The notes: generated by a model from the sequence alone, not told the origin. Counted from the stretch's first letter, positions 1 to 7,580 are shown. The stretch: 27,035 nucleotides of DNA from Clostridium sp. AM34-11AC (GCF_003435375.1 NZ_QWGL01000033.1:1-27035), one strand, 5' to 3'. Numbers and translations: made by a program.

Positions 1-357
1 GTGGAACGGATTTTACGGCTGGTGTCTCTGGCGTAGTATTCATTCATGATATTCAGAAATGGTGTAAAATCATTATCTGCCGGATTGGCACTGTCAACTC
101 CGTTATTGACTGCAATAAAACGGACATTTTTCTTAGGAAACATCATTTCAGTATAGAAACCTACTTGCAGATAGTTTCTGCCAAATCGGGACATATCTTT
201 GACGATCACTGTTCCCACCCTGCCAGCTTCAATCTCTGTCAGCAGAGAATTGAATGCCGGTCTGTTGAAGTTCGTTCCTGAATATCCATCATCACTGAAA
301 TGCTGAATATTATCAAATCCATGCTGTACTGCATAATCTTCCAGATACTTCTTCTGC
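1..357 (-). pseudogene. Large serine recombinase fragment (N-terminus missing, runs off left edge)
   Basis: About 118 residues can be read on the minus strand and continue past the window edge. They hold resolvase-domain signatures DDGYSGTNFNRPAF, KDMSRFGRNY, NNGVDSANPADNDF and NEYYARDTSRKIRS. These are typical of the large serine recombinases that excise and integrate clostridial conjugative elements (TnpX-like group). The segment with the nucleophilic serine, normally a few dozen residues before QKKYLEDYA, is absent. Similarity stops near 357, where the other strand begins to read as a different gene. An in-frame ATG at 380 exists, but it lies in that unrelated DNA. I therefore call a truncated, probably inactive gene; the domain identity is secure, the subfamily is not. 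Confidence 0.8.
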
Positions 358-420
358 AAGGACGATGCAAACCGCGCCATCAAAGTGGTGCACGATAAGT
401 TCTTCGGCAACGAGGACTGA
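358..420 (+). pseudogene. 3' tail of an aspartokinase-like gene
   Basis: Reading in the frame that ends at TGA 418-420 gives KDDANRAIKVVHDKFFGNED. This resembles the last residues of aspartate kinases, which end in a helix of the type ANRAI..VH..FF. The reading frame has no upstream part: it meets the antisense recombinase at about 357. A strong terminator lies just after the stop, as expected for a real gene end. Only 20 residues are available, so the family assignment is tentative. The gene was either cut by the element or joined here by an assembly error. Confidence 0.35.
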
Positions 421-443
421 CCGATCGGTCTTTCCTTTTTTGA

Positions 444-490
444 AGCAGCGTGTTATACTATGGAAAATAGTGTAACGCGCTGCTTTTTTC
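444..490 (+). terminator. Intrinsic terminator
   Basis: An 18-bp stem (444-461 with 467-484, two G:T pairs) closes a GGAAA loop and is followed by a T run at 484-489. It ends the aspartokinase-like tail and separates it from the Sel1 gene. Confidence 0.85.
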
Positions 491-514
491 AGCAGGCAGA
501 AGGAGTTAGAAACG

Positions 515-2638
515 ATGATTTATCACTGCGAGGATCACACCTGTAATTATTGGGATGAAGGCGAAAAGCTGCCGGAGCGCTGTCCGCAGTGCGGCCGGAA
601 ATTGCTGCGCGCCAACGAGGCCGATATGACCGGAGATGATTGGACGGCTTTAGGCAACACCCTTTGGGATGCAGAGGCATCGGATAAAAAGCGCATGGTG
701 GATTGTTTTCGGAAAGCTGCATATCTCGGCAGCGCATGGGGCGTATGCAATCTGGGCATCTGCATGGAGCAGGGAAACGGCGTGGAGGCGGATCCGGTTC
801 AGGCTTTTTGGCTTTATCAACAGGCGGTGGAAATGGGGAGCCTGAATGCGGTGTGCTGCTTGGGCGTGTGCTATCAATACGGCATTGGCACGGCTCCGGA
901 TGCGGAAAAGGCTGCCGAGTTATACTGCAAGGCGGCGGAATACGGTTCGCCCCGCGGACAGATGCTGCTCGCCCGCGCCTTCCACGACGGGATCGGCGTG
1001 GAAGCCGACGCTGCCGAGGCCGTGCACTGGGTGCGCGCGGCGGCGTATCAGCGCTACGGTGAAGGTATGTACCGGCTGGGCGTATGCTATGAATACGGCG
1101 ACGGCGTGGAGCAAAACTGGGAGCAGGCTGTGCATTGGTTCCGCGAGGCGGCAGAGAGTGGCGTGAGCACGGCAATGACGGATCTGGGATACTGCTATGA
1201 AAAGGGCCGCGGCGTGGAGCAGAGTTGGGAGCAGGCCTTTTCCTGGTATCGCAGAGGTGCGGAGTGCGGCTATCCGGTTAGCATGAGCAATCTGGGCTTG
1301 TGCTATAAAAGGGGATATGGCGTGGATCAGAATTGGCAGGAAGCCATAAAATGGTATGAGCAGGGCGCACAGTGTGGCGATTTGCAATGCATGCATAATC
1401 TGGCATGCTGCTACGAGCGCGGCGAAGGCGTGGAACAGAACGAAGAAAGGGCGCTTTACTGGTATCGCCGCAGTGCCGAAGGCGGCAGCGGCGATGCCAT
1501 GTGCAATCTTGGCCGGTGCTATAAAAGGGGACATGGCGTGGAGCAGAATTGGCAGGAAGCCGTAAAATGGTATGAGCAGGGCGCACAGTGTGGCCGTTTG
1601 CAATCCATGAATAATCTGGCATGCTGCTACGAGCGCGGCGAAGGCGTGGAACAGAACGAAGAAAGGGCGCTTTACTGGTATCGCCGCAGTGCCGAAGGCG
1701 GCAACGGCAGTGCCATGTGCAATCTTGGCCGGTGCTATAAAATGGGACATGGCGTGGAGCAGAATTGGCAGGAAGCCGTAAAATGGTATGAGCAGGGCGC
1801 ACAGTGTGGCCATTTGCAATCCATGGATAATCTGGCATACTGCTACGAGTACGGCGAAGGCGTGGAACAGAACGAAGAAAGGGCGCTTTACTGGTACCGG
1901 CGGGGAGCTGAGGCAGGAAGTGATTACTGCATGTACTGCCTTGGCTGGAATTACAGCAATGGCGAAGGCGTGGAACAAAATATGACGGAAGCGATCCGTT
2001 GGTATACTGCTGCCGCCGAGGGCGGAAATGCTGATGCCATGCATGATCTCGGCTGGCTTTACGACCACGGCGAAGGCGTGGAACAGGATATGAAAAAGGC
2101 AATTTGCTGGTACGAACGAGCAGCAGAGCAGAACCACCCGGCTGCCATGAATAGCCTGGGCGAATGTTATGCGATGGGACGGGGCGTGCCGCGGGATTTG
2201 GAAACGGCCATGGAATGGTATCGCCGCGCGGCGGAGCTGGGCGAAGCCATGGCGGATTACAACATGGGATGGCATTTGGAGCAGGCAGGGAAGCTGTCTG
2301 AGGCGTATGCCCATTACCGCAAAGCTGCCGATGGGAATGACGACAGCGCCTGGTGGGCGTTGGGGCGTTTTTATGAAAACGGTGTCGTCGTTGCGCAGGA
2401 CGGAAAGGAAGCGCGCCGCTGCTATGAAACTGGCGAGAAATTGGGCAGTGTGAAATGCAAAATGCGCTTGGCGCGCTGCAAGCTTTTGGGTATCGGCGAC
2501 CGCAGGGAAAAGAAAGCCGGTTTGGATCTATGCCGTCAGGCGTTGGAATTGGCAAAGGAGAGCAGCGAAAAAGAAGATTACGGCTATGAAGCCGAAATGA
2601 ATCTTTTGCGGCGTACCATTGCGGAAAACGAATCATAA
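515..2638 (+). CDS. Sel1-repeat (SEL1-like/TPR-like) protein with N-terminal zinc-ribbon-like motif
   Basis: This 707-residue protein is almost entirely Sel1 repeats. I count about sixteen units of 36 residues from about residue 75 to 650, with the usual pattern NLG.CY..G.GVEQN...A..WY..AAE.G. Sel1 arrays form an alpha-solenoid that binds other proteins; no enzyme domain is visible. The N-terminus has C5, C10 and a CPQC at 23-26, which looks like a small zinc ribbon. There is no signal peptide or membrane segment, so it should be cytoplasmic. The start at 515 has AGAAGGAG about 10 bases upstream. It sits alone, between the terminator at 444 and an opposing gene fragment. Repeats 6 to 11 are nearly identical at DNA level (see the repeat entry). 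Partner and role are unknown. Confidence 0.85.
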   Translation: MIYHCEDHTCNYWDEGEKLPERCPQCGRKLLRANEADMTGDDWTALGNTLWDAEASDKKRMVDCFRKAAYLGSAWGVCNLGICMEQGNGVEADPVQAFWLYQQAVEMGSLNAVCCLGVCYQYGIGTAPDAEKAAELYCKAAEYGSPRGQMLLARAFHDGIGVEADAAEAVHWVRAAAYQRYGEGMYRLGVCYEYGDGVEQNWEQAVHWFREAAESGVSTAMTDLGYCYEKGRGVEQSWEQAFSWYRRGAECGYPVSMSNLGLCYKRGYGVDQNWQEAIKWYEQGAQCGDLQCMHNLACCYERGEGVEQNEERALYWYRRSAEGGSGDAMCNLGRCYKRGHGVEQNWQEAVKWYEQGAQCGRLQSMNNLACCYERGEGVEQNEERALYWYRRSAEGGNGSAMCNLGRCYKMGHGVEQNWQEAVKWYEQGAQCGHLQSMDNLAYCYEYGEGVEQNEERALYWYRRGAEAGSDYCMYCLGWNYSNGEGVEQNMTEAIRWYTAAAEGGNADAMHDLGWLYDHGEGVEQDMKKAICWYERAAEQNHPAAMNSLGECYAMGRGVPRDLETAMEWYRRAAELGEAMADYNMGWHLEQAGKLSEAYAHYRKAADGNDDSAWWALGRFYENGVVVAQDGKEARRCYETGEKLGSVKCKMRLARCKLLGIGDRREKKAGLDLCRQALELAKESSEKEDYGYEAEMNLLRRTIAENES
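1301..1900 (+). repeat. Nearly identical 216-bp tandem repeat inside the Sel1 gene (about 2.8 copies)
   Basis: The same sequence starts at 1331, 1547 and 1763, exactly 216 bp apart, with similarity from about 1301 to about 1900. Each 216-bp unit encodes two Sel1 repeats (72 residues). Copies differ at few bases, so the array expanded recently or is kept uniform by recombination. Other repeats of the protein are much more diverged. Confidence 0.9.
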
Positions 2639-2886
2639 AGGACGAAAAAAGGGACGCTTCGGCGCAATGTCATGATTCCGGTTATGATTTCATCAAATAC
2701 AGAACCACGATTTTGTTTTGCGATCCGCAAATCTTTCAGTTTTCCAAGACCCATCAAATGATGAAAGTCCAGTTTGGAGAAGCCAATCACCAACTCTACG
2801 GTTTTTCCCTTTCGGCCAATAATGATCCGATATTGTATCTCCAACAAATTTTCAAATGCTTTTGCACACTTTTGTAATTTATCCAT
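2584..2886 (-). pseudogene. PBECR4-like nuclease-domain fragment, C-terminus replaced
   Basis: From ATG 2886, with GAGAGG just upstream, the protein begins MDKLQKCAKAFENLLEIQYR. It continues with ELVIGFSKLDFHHLMGLGKLKDL and GSVFDEIITGIM. The F..HHLMGL.KL core recalls the PBECR4 family (phage/ICE-borne barnase-EndoU-ColicinE5-RelE-like nucleases); this is from memory and moderate in confidence. Similarity fades after GSVFDEIITGIM (about 2665). The rest of the frame runs antisense into the end of the Sel1 gene, so the C-terminus is lost. It lies downstream of a strong promoter and a structured leader. Confidence 0.5.
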
Positions 2887-2905
2887 AAAACCTCTCTGTC
2901 CACAT

Positions 2906-3077
2906 AAAGAAAGCCGCCCTGCAATGCAAGGCGGCTTTGAGCATTTTCTTTCGGCTTGCAGCCTACTCCGGTTTGAGGTTACTGCACAACCCCTACTGAA
3001 AGCTCTGCATAACAAGGCATTCCGGTACGCTATTATGCTTCAACGCTTTGGCAGACACACGCCGTTGCCTACCTTGT
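2906..3077 (-). ncRNA. Candidate structured small RNA or leader ending in a terminator hairpin
   Basis: A near-perfect promoter (3084-3112) should start RNA at about 3077. The next 170 bases contain no convincing ORF but fold well by eye. GCATAA pairs with TTATGC. A CTTTC/GAAAG stem encloses two hairpins, GGTT-N7-AACC and GGCT-GCA-AGCC. GAGC/GCTC lies outside it. A GC-rich hairpin at 2910-2938 followed by TTTCTTT then ends it like an intrinsic terminator. Either a free small RNA or an attenuating leader of the nuclease fragment (start 2886) would fit. No known RNA family was recognised. Confidence 0.45.
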
Positions 3078-3083
3078 ACTATT

Positions 3084-3112
3084 ATTATATGCAACTTTAG
3101 AAAATATGTCAA
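3084..3112 (-). promoter_or_regulatory. Sigma-70-type promoter
   Basis: TTGACA (3107-3112) and TATAAT (3084-3089) are both perfect consensus hexamers with a 17-bp spacer on the minus strand. It drives the candidate RNA and the nuclease fragment. Confidence 0.8.
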
Positions 3113-3168
3113 TCCCCATGAAAAATCAGAAAATATCTTCTCTGCTTATGAGAAAGGAGGCTCCATCT

Positions 3169-3345
3169 ATGGCAACCACACGCATCATGCCCCTGCATAT
3201 CGGCAAGGGGCGCACTGAGAGTCAGGCAATCAGCGATATTATTGATTATGTGGCAAATCCGCAAAAGACCGACAACGGAAAACTGATTACCGGCTATGGC
3301 TGTGACAGCCGGACCGCCGATGCGGAGTTTCTGCTGGCGAAGCGG
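3169..3345 (+). pseudogene. Relaxase (MobA/VirD2-like) N-terminal stub
   Basis: ATG 3169 follows AAAGGAGG. The first 59 residues begin MATTRIMPLHIGKGRTES and continue with SDIIDYVANPQKTDNGKLI, the N-terminus of clostridial ICE relaxases. These nick oriT and carry the strand during conjugation. After ..AEFLLAKR the sequence becomes unrelated and stops at 3408, so the histidine metal site and the rest of the enzyme are missing. It is a broken conjugation gene. It diverges from the promoter region of the nuclease fragment and lies just before another decayed gene. Confidence 0.75.
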
Positions 3346-3425
3346 CATGATTCTTGTAATTACCATAATAGAAGGACCTCCTCTCATAAATATTTTTGTT
3401 TTCGCTGAACTCTTTGCTTCTATCG

Positions 3426-3454
3426 TTGCAATAACTTTCTCCGCTAGGTATAAT
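3426..3454 (+). promoter_or_regulatory. Promoter of the AlbA_2-type pseudogene
   Basis: TTGCAA (3426-3431), a 17-bp spacer and TATAAT (3449-3454), about 40 bp before the start codon at 3493. Confidence 0.6.
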
Positions 3455-3492
3455 AAAAAAGAACATTCTACAACCTCAAAGGAGGGATTTCT

Positions 3493-4518
3493 ATGATAGA
3501 ACAGCTCATTGCTGAAGCAACAGAATGTGATTTCAAAGTTGCTCTCGAAACAAAAAAGCCAAAAAGCTGGTTAAAAAAGTGTCAGTTCCTTTTCCAATGG
3601 AATCGGCGGCACTCTGTTTTTCGGAGTCTCCGATGACCGGGAGCCTTTCGGCTTGTCCGATGTTCAAAAGGATGCTGAAGCGATCAGCCGCTTAATCAAA
3701 GAACGAATCACCCTAACTCCCGTATGTTCTGTACCCGGTGGAATGGCTTGGAAAAAGGCTCTATCTTTGATGATGCATTGGACGATAAAGAATACGAAGG
3801 GAATCTGATTTATCTACTGAAAAGCGGCAGTGAATTTATTCGCAATAATTCCAAAGTCCGTTTTGTCAAAGAGGCACAGTATCGGGTAGACAAGCCGGAT
3901 TATGCTGAACGAGCTGTGACAGAGGCTCTTGTCAATGCGCTTATCCATCGTGATTATATTGTGCTTGGCAGCGAAATCCATATTGATATGTTTGATGATC
4001 GGGTGGAAATCACATCTCCGGGCGGTATGTTTGGCGGCGGCTCAATTCAGGAATCCGATATTTACAGTATCCGTTCCATGCGGCGAAACCCTGTGATTGC
4101 TGACCTGTTCCACCGCATGAAGTACATGGAACGCCGTGGAAGTGGCCTACGCAAAATCGTCAGTGAAACCGAAAAGCTGCCTGGATACACAGAGGCATAT
4201 AAGCCCGAATTTTCCTCAACAGCGACAGATTTCAGAGTCATTTTGAAAAATGTGAATTACCATCTTAGTCAGAAAAACTTAGTCAGTGACCAAGTTAGTG
4301 ATCAAGATAAATCACAGGACATCCTACACGCAGTCTTGGATTTTTGTATAACAGAAAAAAGCAAACAAGAAATTTGCTCGTTTATTGGTTATCGAAATCT
4401 CACTTATTTTACAAGAAAATATTTGAATCCTCTACTGGCAAGTGGCCAGCTTAAAATGACTATTCCAGATAAGCCAAACAGTCGAAAACAAAAATATATT
4501 ACAGTTCGTTCCGAATAA
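3493..4518 (+). pseudogene. AlbA_2/RNA-binding plus HATPase_c_4 protein (RecG-C-terminal-like), frameshifted and internally deleted
   Basis: ATG 3493 follows AAAGGAGGG. The first part has the AlbA_2 pattern, but the frame must shift at 3573-3578. There a run of six A appears to have gained one base; reading past it gives SVSSFSNGIGGTLFFGVSDD. A second break near 3719-3724 joins this out of frame to the C-terminal half (from VFCTRWNGLEKGSIFDD). That half contains EALVNALIHRDY, DRVEITSPGGMFGG and RRGSGLRKI, the ATPase-like domain of this family. By comparison with the usual architecture, a stretch of some tens of residues between the domains is gone. The C-terminus (4250-4518) carries a winged-helix-like region. 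The family regulates or helps maintain ICE/phage DNA; this copy should be inactive. Confidence 0.8.
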
Positions 4519-4525
4519 ACAGAGA

Positions 4526-4570
4526 AGCAGGGCATTGGGTCTCATCTCCCATTGTCCTGCTACTTTTCAT
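4526..4570. terminator. Bidirectional terminator
   Basis: A 14-bp imperfect stem (4526-4539 with 4548-4561), with T-rich flanks, lies between two convergent pseudogenes and can end both. Confidence 0.65.
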
Positions 4571-4582
4571 TCTAAATTATAT

Positions 4583-4936
4583 TCACATACCGGAAAGTTG
4601 AATGTCGGCGGGCATCAAGTCTACTCCCTCCAGGTGGTGCAGGATACCCTCGCCGGAATGAATCGGCTCATCCATCAGGATATGCCCCATAGCGTCCGAC
4701 AGCGTAAAGGGCAACTTGTCCGGCTGGGGATTGCCTAAGCTGATCGTCAGGCTGCCTTGCGGGTCTCCGTCGATCAACAGGACTTTCTTTCCGGCCTGCG
4801 CCAGCCCGATTCCCAAGTTGGCACAGGTCGTTGTCTTGCCAACGCTTCTCCGCTCCCGCTCCGGTCGGCGCTGAACATGTGCCACTGGCACATAGCGCCC
4901 TTTCTGGTTGGCAATGGCGATGATTTGCGTGTTCAT
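4583..4936 (-). pseudogene. parA: ParA/Soj-type partition ATPase stub with interrupted P-loop
   Basis: From ATG 4936, preceded by GAGGTGA, it reads [13 protein letters not shown], then 18 foreign residues, then [20 protein letters not shown] and [17 protein letters not shown]. This is the N-terminal third of a ParA ATPase, which segregates plasmids or ICEs. Two defects are visible. The Walker A motif KGGVGKTT is split by [18 protein letters not shown]. The reading frame also ends after ..PADIQLSGM at 117 residues, less than half of the usual 250-270. It stops in the convergent terminator region, so the downstream part was deleted. ATP binding is very unlikely. Confidence 0.85.
4844..4897. repeat. 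Palindromic 51-54-bp insert in the parA P-loop codons
   Basis: Relative to the universal KGGVGKT coding sequence, 18 codons replace one glycine codon. Part of the insert is a stem-loop at 4867-4899: ATGTGCCA and TGGCACAT around a single C, flanked by GGCGCT and AGCGCC. The insert keeps the frame open. Confidence 0.6.
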
Positions 4937-4981
4937 TGACTTCACCTCATTTCTGATTATTGCTGTTGCTTCTGGAAATAG

Positions 4982-5021
4982 AAAAAGCCGCCACTTCAAA
5001 ATTAACAGTGAAGTGACGGCT
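4982..5021 (-). terminator. Intrinsic terminator
   Basis: A 13-bp stem (4986-4998 with 5009-5021, one G:T pair) is followed on the minus strand by TTTTTCT. It lies upstream of the parA stub and shields it from transcription from the right. Confidence 0.7.
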
Positions 5022-5099
5022 CTTTCTATCGCCGGAATACGAGTTCCTGAAATGAAAAAAGCACCCAGCATTTATACTGTGTGCTACATCAAATTCATA

Positions 5100-5338
5100 T
5101 TCAATTATTCAAATTAGCTCAAACTATGCCAAACTGCCACAGCCAAAAACGAGGGGAAGGAGGGCTGAAAAGCCCCCCCCAAAAAATCGGCTCTCGGTTA
5201 ACCACTTTAGGAACCACTTCCCCCTCTTTTTGCCCTCTTTTTAGCCAGTTAACCACTTGCGGACCACTAAAAATTGGATGAAATCGGCTCTCGTTTTGCC
5301 AAATTTGGTCAAACCATATCAGCCCGTTTAGATATAGC
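5100..5338. repeat. Gene-free stretch with short direct repeats
   Basis: No gene is supported here. ATCGGCTCTCG occurs at 5186-5196 and 5283-5293. TTAACCACTT occurs at 5198-5207 and 5249-5258, with a related AACCACTT between. A small GGGCT-GAAA-AGCCC hairpin lies at 5162-5175. Repeats of this size next to an attachment site fit integrase arm-type sites or an origin, but this is only positional reasoning. Confidence 0.4.
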
Positions 5339-5372
5339 AAAAGCCCGGAAAACCTTGATTTTCCGGGCTTTT
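5339..5372. terminator. Perfect-stem terminator downstream of the rpsI remnant
   Basis: AAAAGCCCGGAAAA and its exact complement (5339-5352, 5359-5372) surround a 6-base loop. On the minus strand it lies about 32 bases after the rpsI stop, so it may be the native rpsI terminator. Confidence 0.85.
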
Positions 5373-5403
5373 GTAAACCTTTTGATATAGTCTGAGCAGT
5401 CGA

Positions 5404-5451
5404 TTATCGCTTGCTGAACTGCGGAGCGCGACGAGCTGCTTTGAGACCGTA
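5404..5451 (-). other. Attachment site: duplicated 3' end of rpsI (ribosomal protein S9)
   Basis: On the minus strand the codons read YGLKAARRAPQFSKR and stop at 5404-5406. This is the highly conserved C-terminus of ribosomal protein S9. The preceding codons (GPRIGE) do not continue a normal S9, so only the last 45 or so bases are present. A tyrosine integrase gene ends 110 bp to the right and a terminator follows to the left. The 3' end of rpsI is a known insertion target of integrative elements, which carry or leave a copy of the gene end. I infer an attL, attR or attP core. The full-length rpsI is not in this window. Confidence 0.75.
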
Positions 5452-5560
5452 CTCACCTATCCTTGGTCCAAAAAGTCCAGTATTTATGCGGGTTTTCTGG
5501 TTTTCCTCTCTCAGTAAACCCATAGGTAAACCCACGAAATCGCGAGATTTTTGGTGCCGT

Positions 5561-6772
5561 TTAACGCAGCCCGAATGCAGCATTCACAACGCTGCTTAAT
5601 TTCTCAAGTTTATTATACTTGACTTTCGCATAGATGTCCATAGTCGTTTTGCTGTTCTCATGGCCTGCCAGATACTGCACCGTCTTTGGATCAACACCTT
5701 TGTAAATCAGATTGGTGATGTAGGTGTGCCGCAGCATGTGCGGAGTCACCTTGAAGTCCATCGTATACACCAGCTTGGGATTGTTCGGCTGATGCTCACC
5801 AAGCCTTGGCTTTATTCTATGCTTGATGGACTGCCCATTTACATAGGTGTAATAACAGCGTTCTGCGGTGGAACGGACTGTTATGTACTTCCAGACCCTC
5901 ACAAACTGTGCTTCCGTCAAAACAGTTCCCTTTGAATTGGAGATCACATATTCCGATTCTGATTTTTCCCTTGCTTCCTTGAGACAGGCTACCAGGCATT
6001 TGGGAATCGGAACATCTCGCTTCGCTGTCGGAGTCTTCAAAAGTGTGTTGACCACCGGCTCACCGCCTTCCACATGCCATGCACGCCTTACAGAAATGTA
6101 CGGCGTTTTTTCATCCAGGAATACGCAGTCCCATTGAAGTCCAAGAATCTCTTCTCTACGCAATCCCGCGTACAAGCCGATCATTACGAAAACATACGGT
6201 GGTAGCTCATGAATGCTATCCAGCAAAATGGCAGTCTGTTCATCCGTCAAAGCTTCGCGCCGTTTCGCAGGCTTTCCTCCTCTTGCGCAAATCGTTTTGG
6301 ATGGATTCTCTTTGATCACCTTGCTCTCTTCTGCCGAATTAAAAATGTTCTTAATCAGCATATTGAGCTGACCATACATTCCGGAAGAACCTTTTGATAG
6401 AGGAACCATCAGCAGCCGCAGGTCATCTGTGGTCACCTCATCCATATACATCTGTCCAATCGGCCCCACGATGTACCGATTCACCATCCGCGCGTATCCC
6501 TCCAACGTATTGGTTCTTACCGTTCCAGACCGCATCAACAGCCATTTTTCGCAGTACTCTTCTACGGTCGGATTCTCTCTGTGGAAAACCACTTCCGCGA
6601 TTTTCTTCTGGGCATCTTCCGCCCGGTCATATAATTCTTCGCGTGTCAGCCCATAAATCGCCACTCTCTTTCCGTCTGCATCTGTAATCCGGGTGCGGTA
6701 ATACTGTACCCCTTTCATCATCACTGTTCCGTATTCCGGAAGTTCAGCAGGGCGCTTTTTTCCTTTAGCCAT
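5561..6772 (-). CDS. int: Tyrosine site-specific integrase of an ICE (Tn916-Int-like)
   Basis: The product of 403 residues has an N-terminal arm-binding domain (about 1-65), a core-binding SAM-like domain (70-160) and a catalytic domain (175-390). The catalytic residues are visible: R205 in AGLRREE, lysine near 246-251, H345 and R348 in HMLRH, H371 in AGHENS and Y381 in MDIYAKV. ATG 6772 is chosen because GGAGGAG lies 7 bases upstream; a longer frame to 6802 lacks a site. It recombines element and chromosomal att sites; the adjacent rpsI end (5404-5451) is the likely target. It appears intact, unlike most ICE genes around it. An xis-like gene and mazF lie upstream on the same strand, separated by a related integrase remnant. 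Confidence 0.93.
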   Translation of the reverse strand: MAKGKKRPAELPEYGTVMMKGVQYYRTRITDADGKRVAIYGLTREELYDRAEDAQKKIAEVVFHRENPTVEEYCEKWLLMRSGTVRTNTLEGYARMVNRYIVGPIGQMYMDEVTTDDLRLLMVPLSKGSSGMYGQLNMLIKNIFNSAEESKVIKENPSKTICARGGKPAKRREALTDEQTAILLDSIHELPPYVFVMIGLYAGLRREEILGLQWDCVFLDEKTPYISVRRAWHVEGGEPVVNTLLKTPTAKRDVPIPKCLVACLKEAREKSESEYVISNSKGTVLTEAQFVRVWKYITVRSTAERCYYTYVNGQSIKHRIKPRLGEHQPNNPKLVYTMDFKVTPHMLRHTYITNLIYKGVDPKTVQYLAGHENSKTTMDIYAKVKYNKLEKLSSVVNAAFGLR

Positions 6773-6865
6773 GTGTTCTCCTCCTCGTCTATCTTCATAC
6801 ATTGGGTGTTGCTACTCTTATTATCATGGCGTACACTACTTCCTTCAAGGATGTCGAATGTATGT

Positions 6866-6898
6866 AAAAAGGGCAGGGATTTTTGACCATCCCTGCCC
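6866..6898 (-). terminator. Intrinsic terminator after the second integrase remnant
   Basis: A 10-bp perfect stem GGGCAGGGAT/ATCCCTGCCC (6871-6880, 6889-6898) is followed by TTTTTA on the minus strand, 22 bp after the remnant's stop. Confidence 0.8.
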
Positions 6899-6919
6899 CA
6901 AGTTTTTTCTGATTTACTC

Positions 6920-7278
6920 TTAATCCCACGATGCAAAAGCATCTTCCAGCACTCCTTCGAGCTGCTCTGGGCGATTATATTTCACCTTGGCGTAAATATC
7001 CATGGTGATCTTGCTGCTTTCATGACCGGCAAGATACTGAACTGTCTTCGGATCAACCGAAGCATGAATCAGATTCGTAATATAGGTGTACTGCGGCGAT
7101 ACGTCTTGTTCTCAATCTGCTGGATCGCTTCCTGTTCCTTCTGGTACAGTTCCTCTCTCGTTCTTGCATATAAGGAAACCCGCCGCCCCTGCTGATCTGT
7201 TACACGGGTGCGATAATACTGCGTTCCCTTCATACCCACCGTACCATAATCGGGAAGCATCATTCTTCTTGCCGCCAT
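6920..7278 (-). pseudogene. Second tyrosine integrase, central part deleted
   Basis: ATG 7278 follows GGAGGTAATGAT and starts a normal integrase N-terminus: LPDYGTVGMKGTQYYRTRVT, similar to the intact integrase downstream. At about 7085-7110 the frame jumps directly to the C-terminus. That part reads TYITNLIHASVDPKTVQYL, AGHESSKITMDIYAKVKYN and then ..AFASWD, in another frame. Around 290 residues, including the catalytic arginines and lysine, are missing; only H and Y of the active site remain. It shares family and orientation with the intact gene and may be the older integrase of this island. Confidence 0.85.
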
Positions 7279-7349
7279 ATCATTACCTCCAATCCTGTTG
7301 TTGCTTTCATTATTGCGGATTCATCGTCCATACTCAACGATGTCGATTT

Positions 7350-7580
7350 TTACCGCCGAAAGCTTCGAGGTTTGCGATATGTCGCAGCACGTTCCATCGG
7401 TTTTGCACGGTGCGTACATTTTGCAATGTACTCCTGAATCCCCACTTCCGTGAAATAAACGCAGCCGTTTTCCACATACTGAACATAGGAGATCAAACCG
7501 TCTGTTCTTGCAGCATCCAGTGTTTTTACGCTGATTCCCAGTATACTGGCTGCTTCCTTCCTTGTAATCAGTTTATCCAT
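7350..7580 (-). CDS. xis: Excisionase-like helix-turn-helix protein
   Basis: The 76-residue basic protein starts MDKLITRKEAASILGISVKT and ends in a basic tail (HRAKPMERAATYRKPRSFRR). LITRKEAASILGISVKTLDAA is a MerR/Xis-type winged helix-turn-helix. Such proteins bend att DNA and direct the integrase toward excision, or act as small regulators. ATG 7578-7580 lies just inside the 3' end of mazF (stop 7573-7575), so the two genes overlap by 8 bases and are probably translated together. Position upstream of integrase genes supports the Xis role. An antitoxin role for the partner toxin cannot be excluded. Confidence 0.7.
   Translation of the reverse strand: MDKLITRKEAASILGISVKTLDAARTDGLISYVQYVENGCVYFTEVGIQEYIAKCTHRAKPMERAATYRKPRSFRR

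Noticed and set aside
1301..1900. CRISPR-like array
   Set aside because: The repeats are 216 bp, contiguous, coding and have no spacers.
920..2636. Long minus-strand open frames with repeating peptides
   Set aside because: They mirror the Sel1 repeats in antisense; the plus-strand frame has the family motif and ribosome site.
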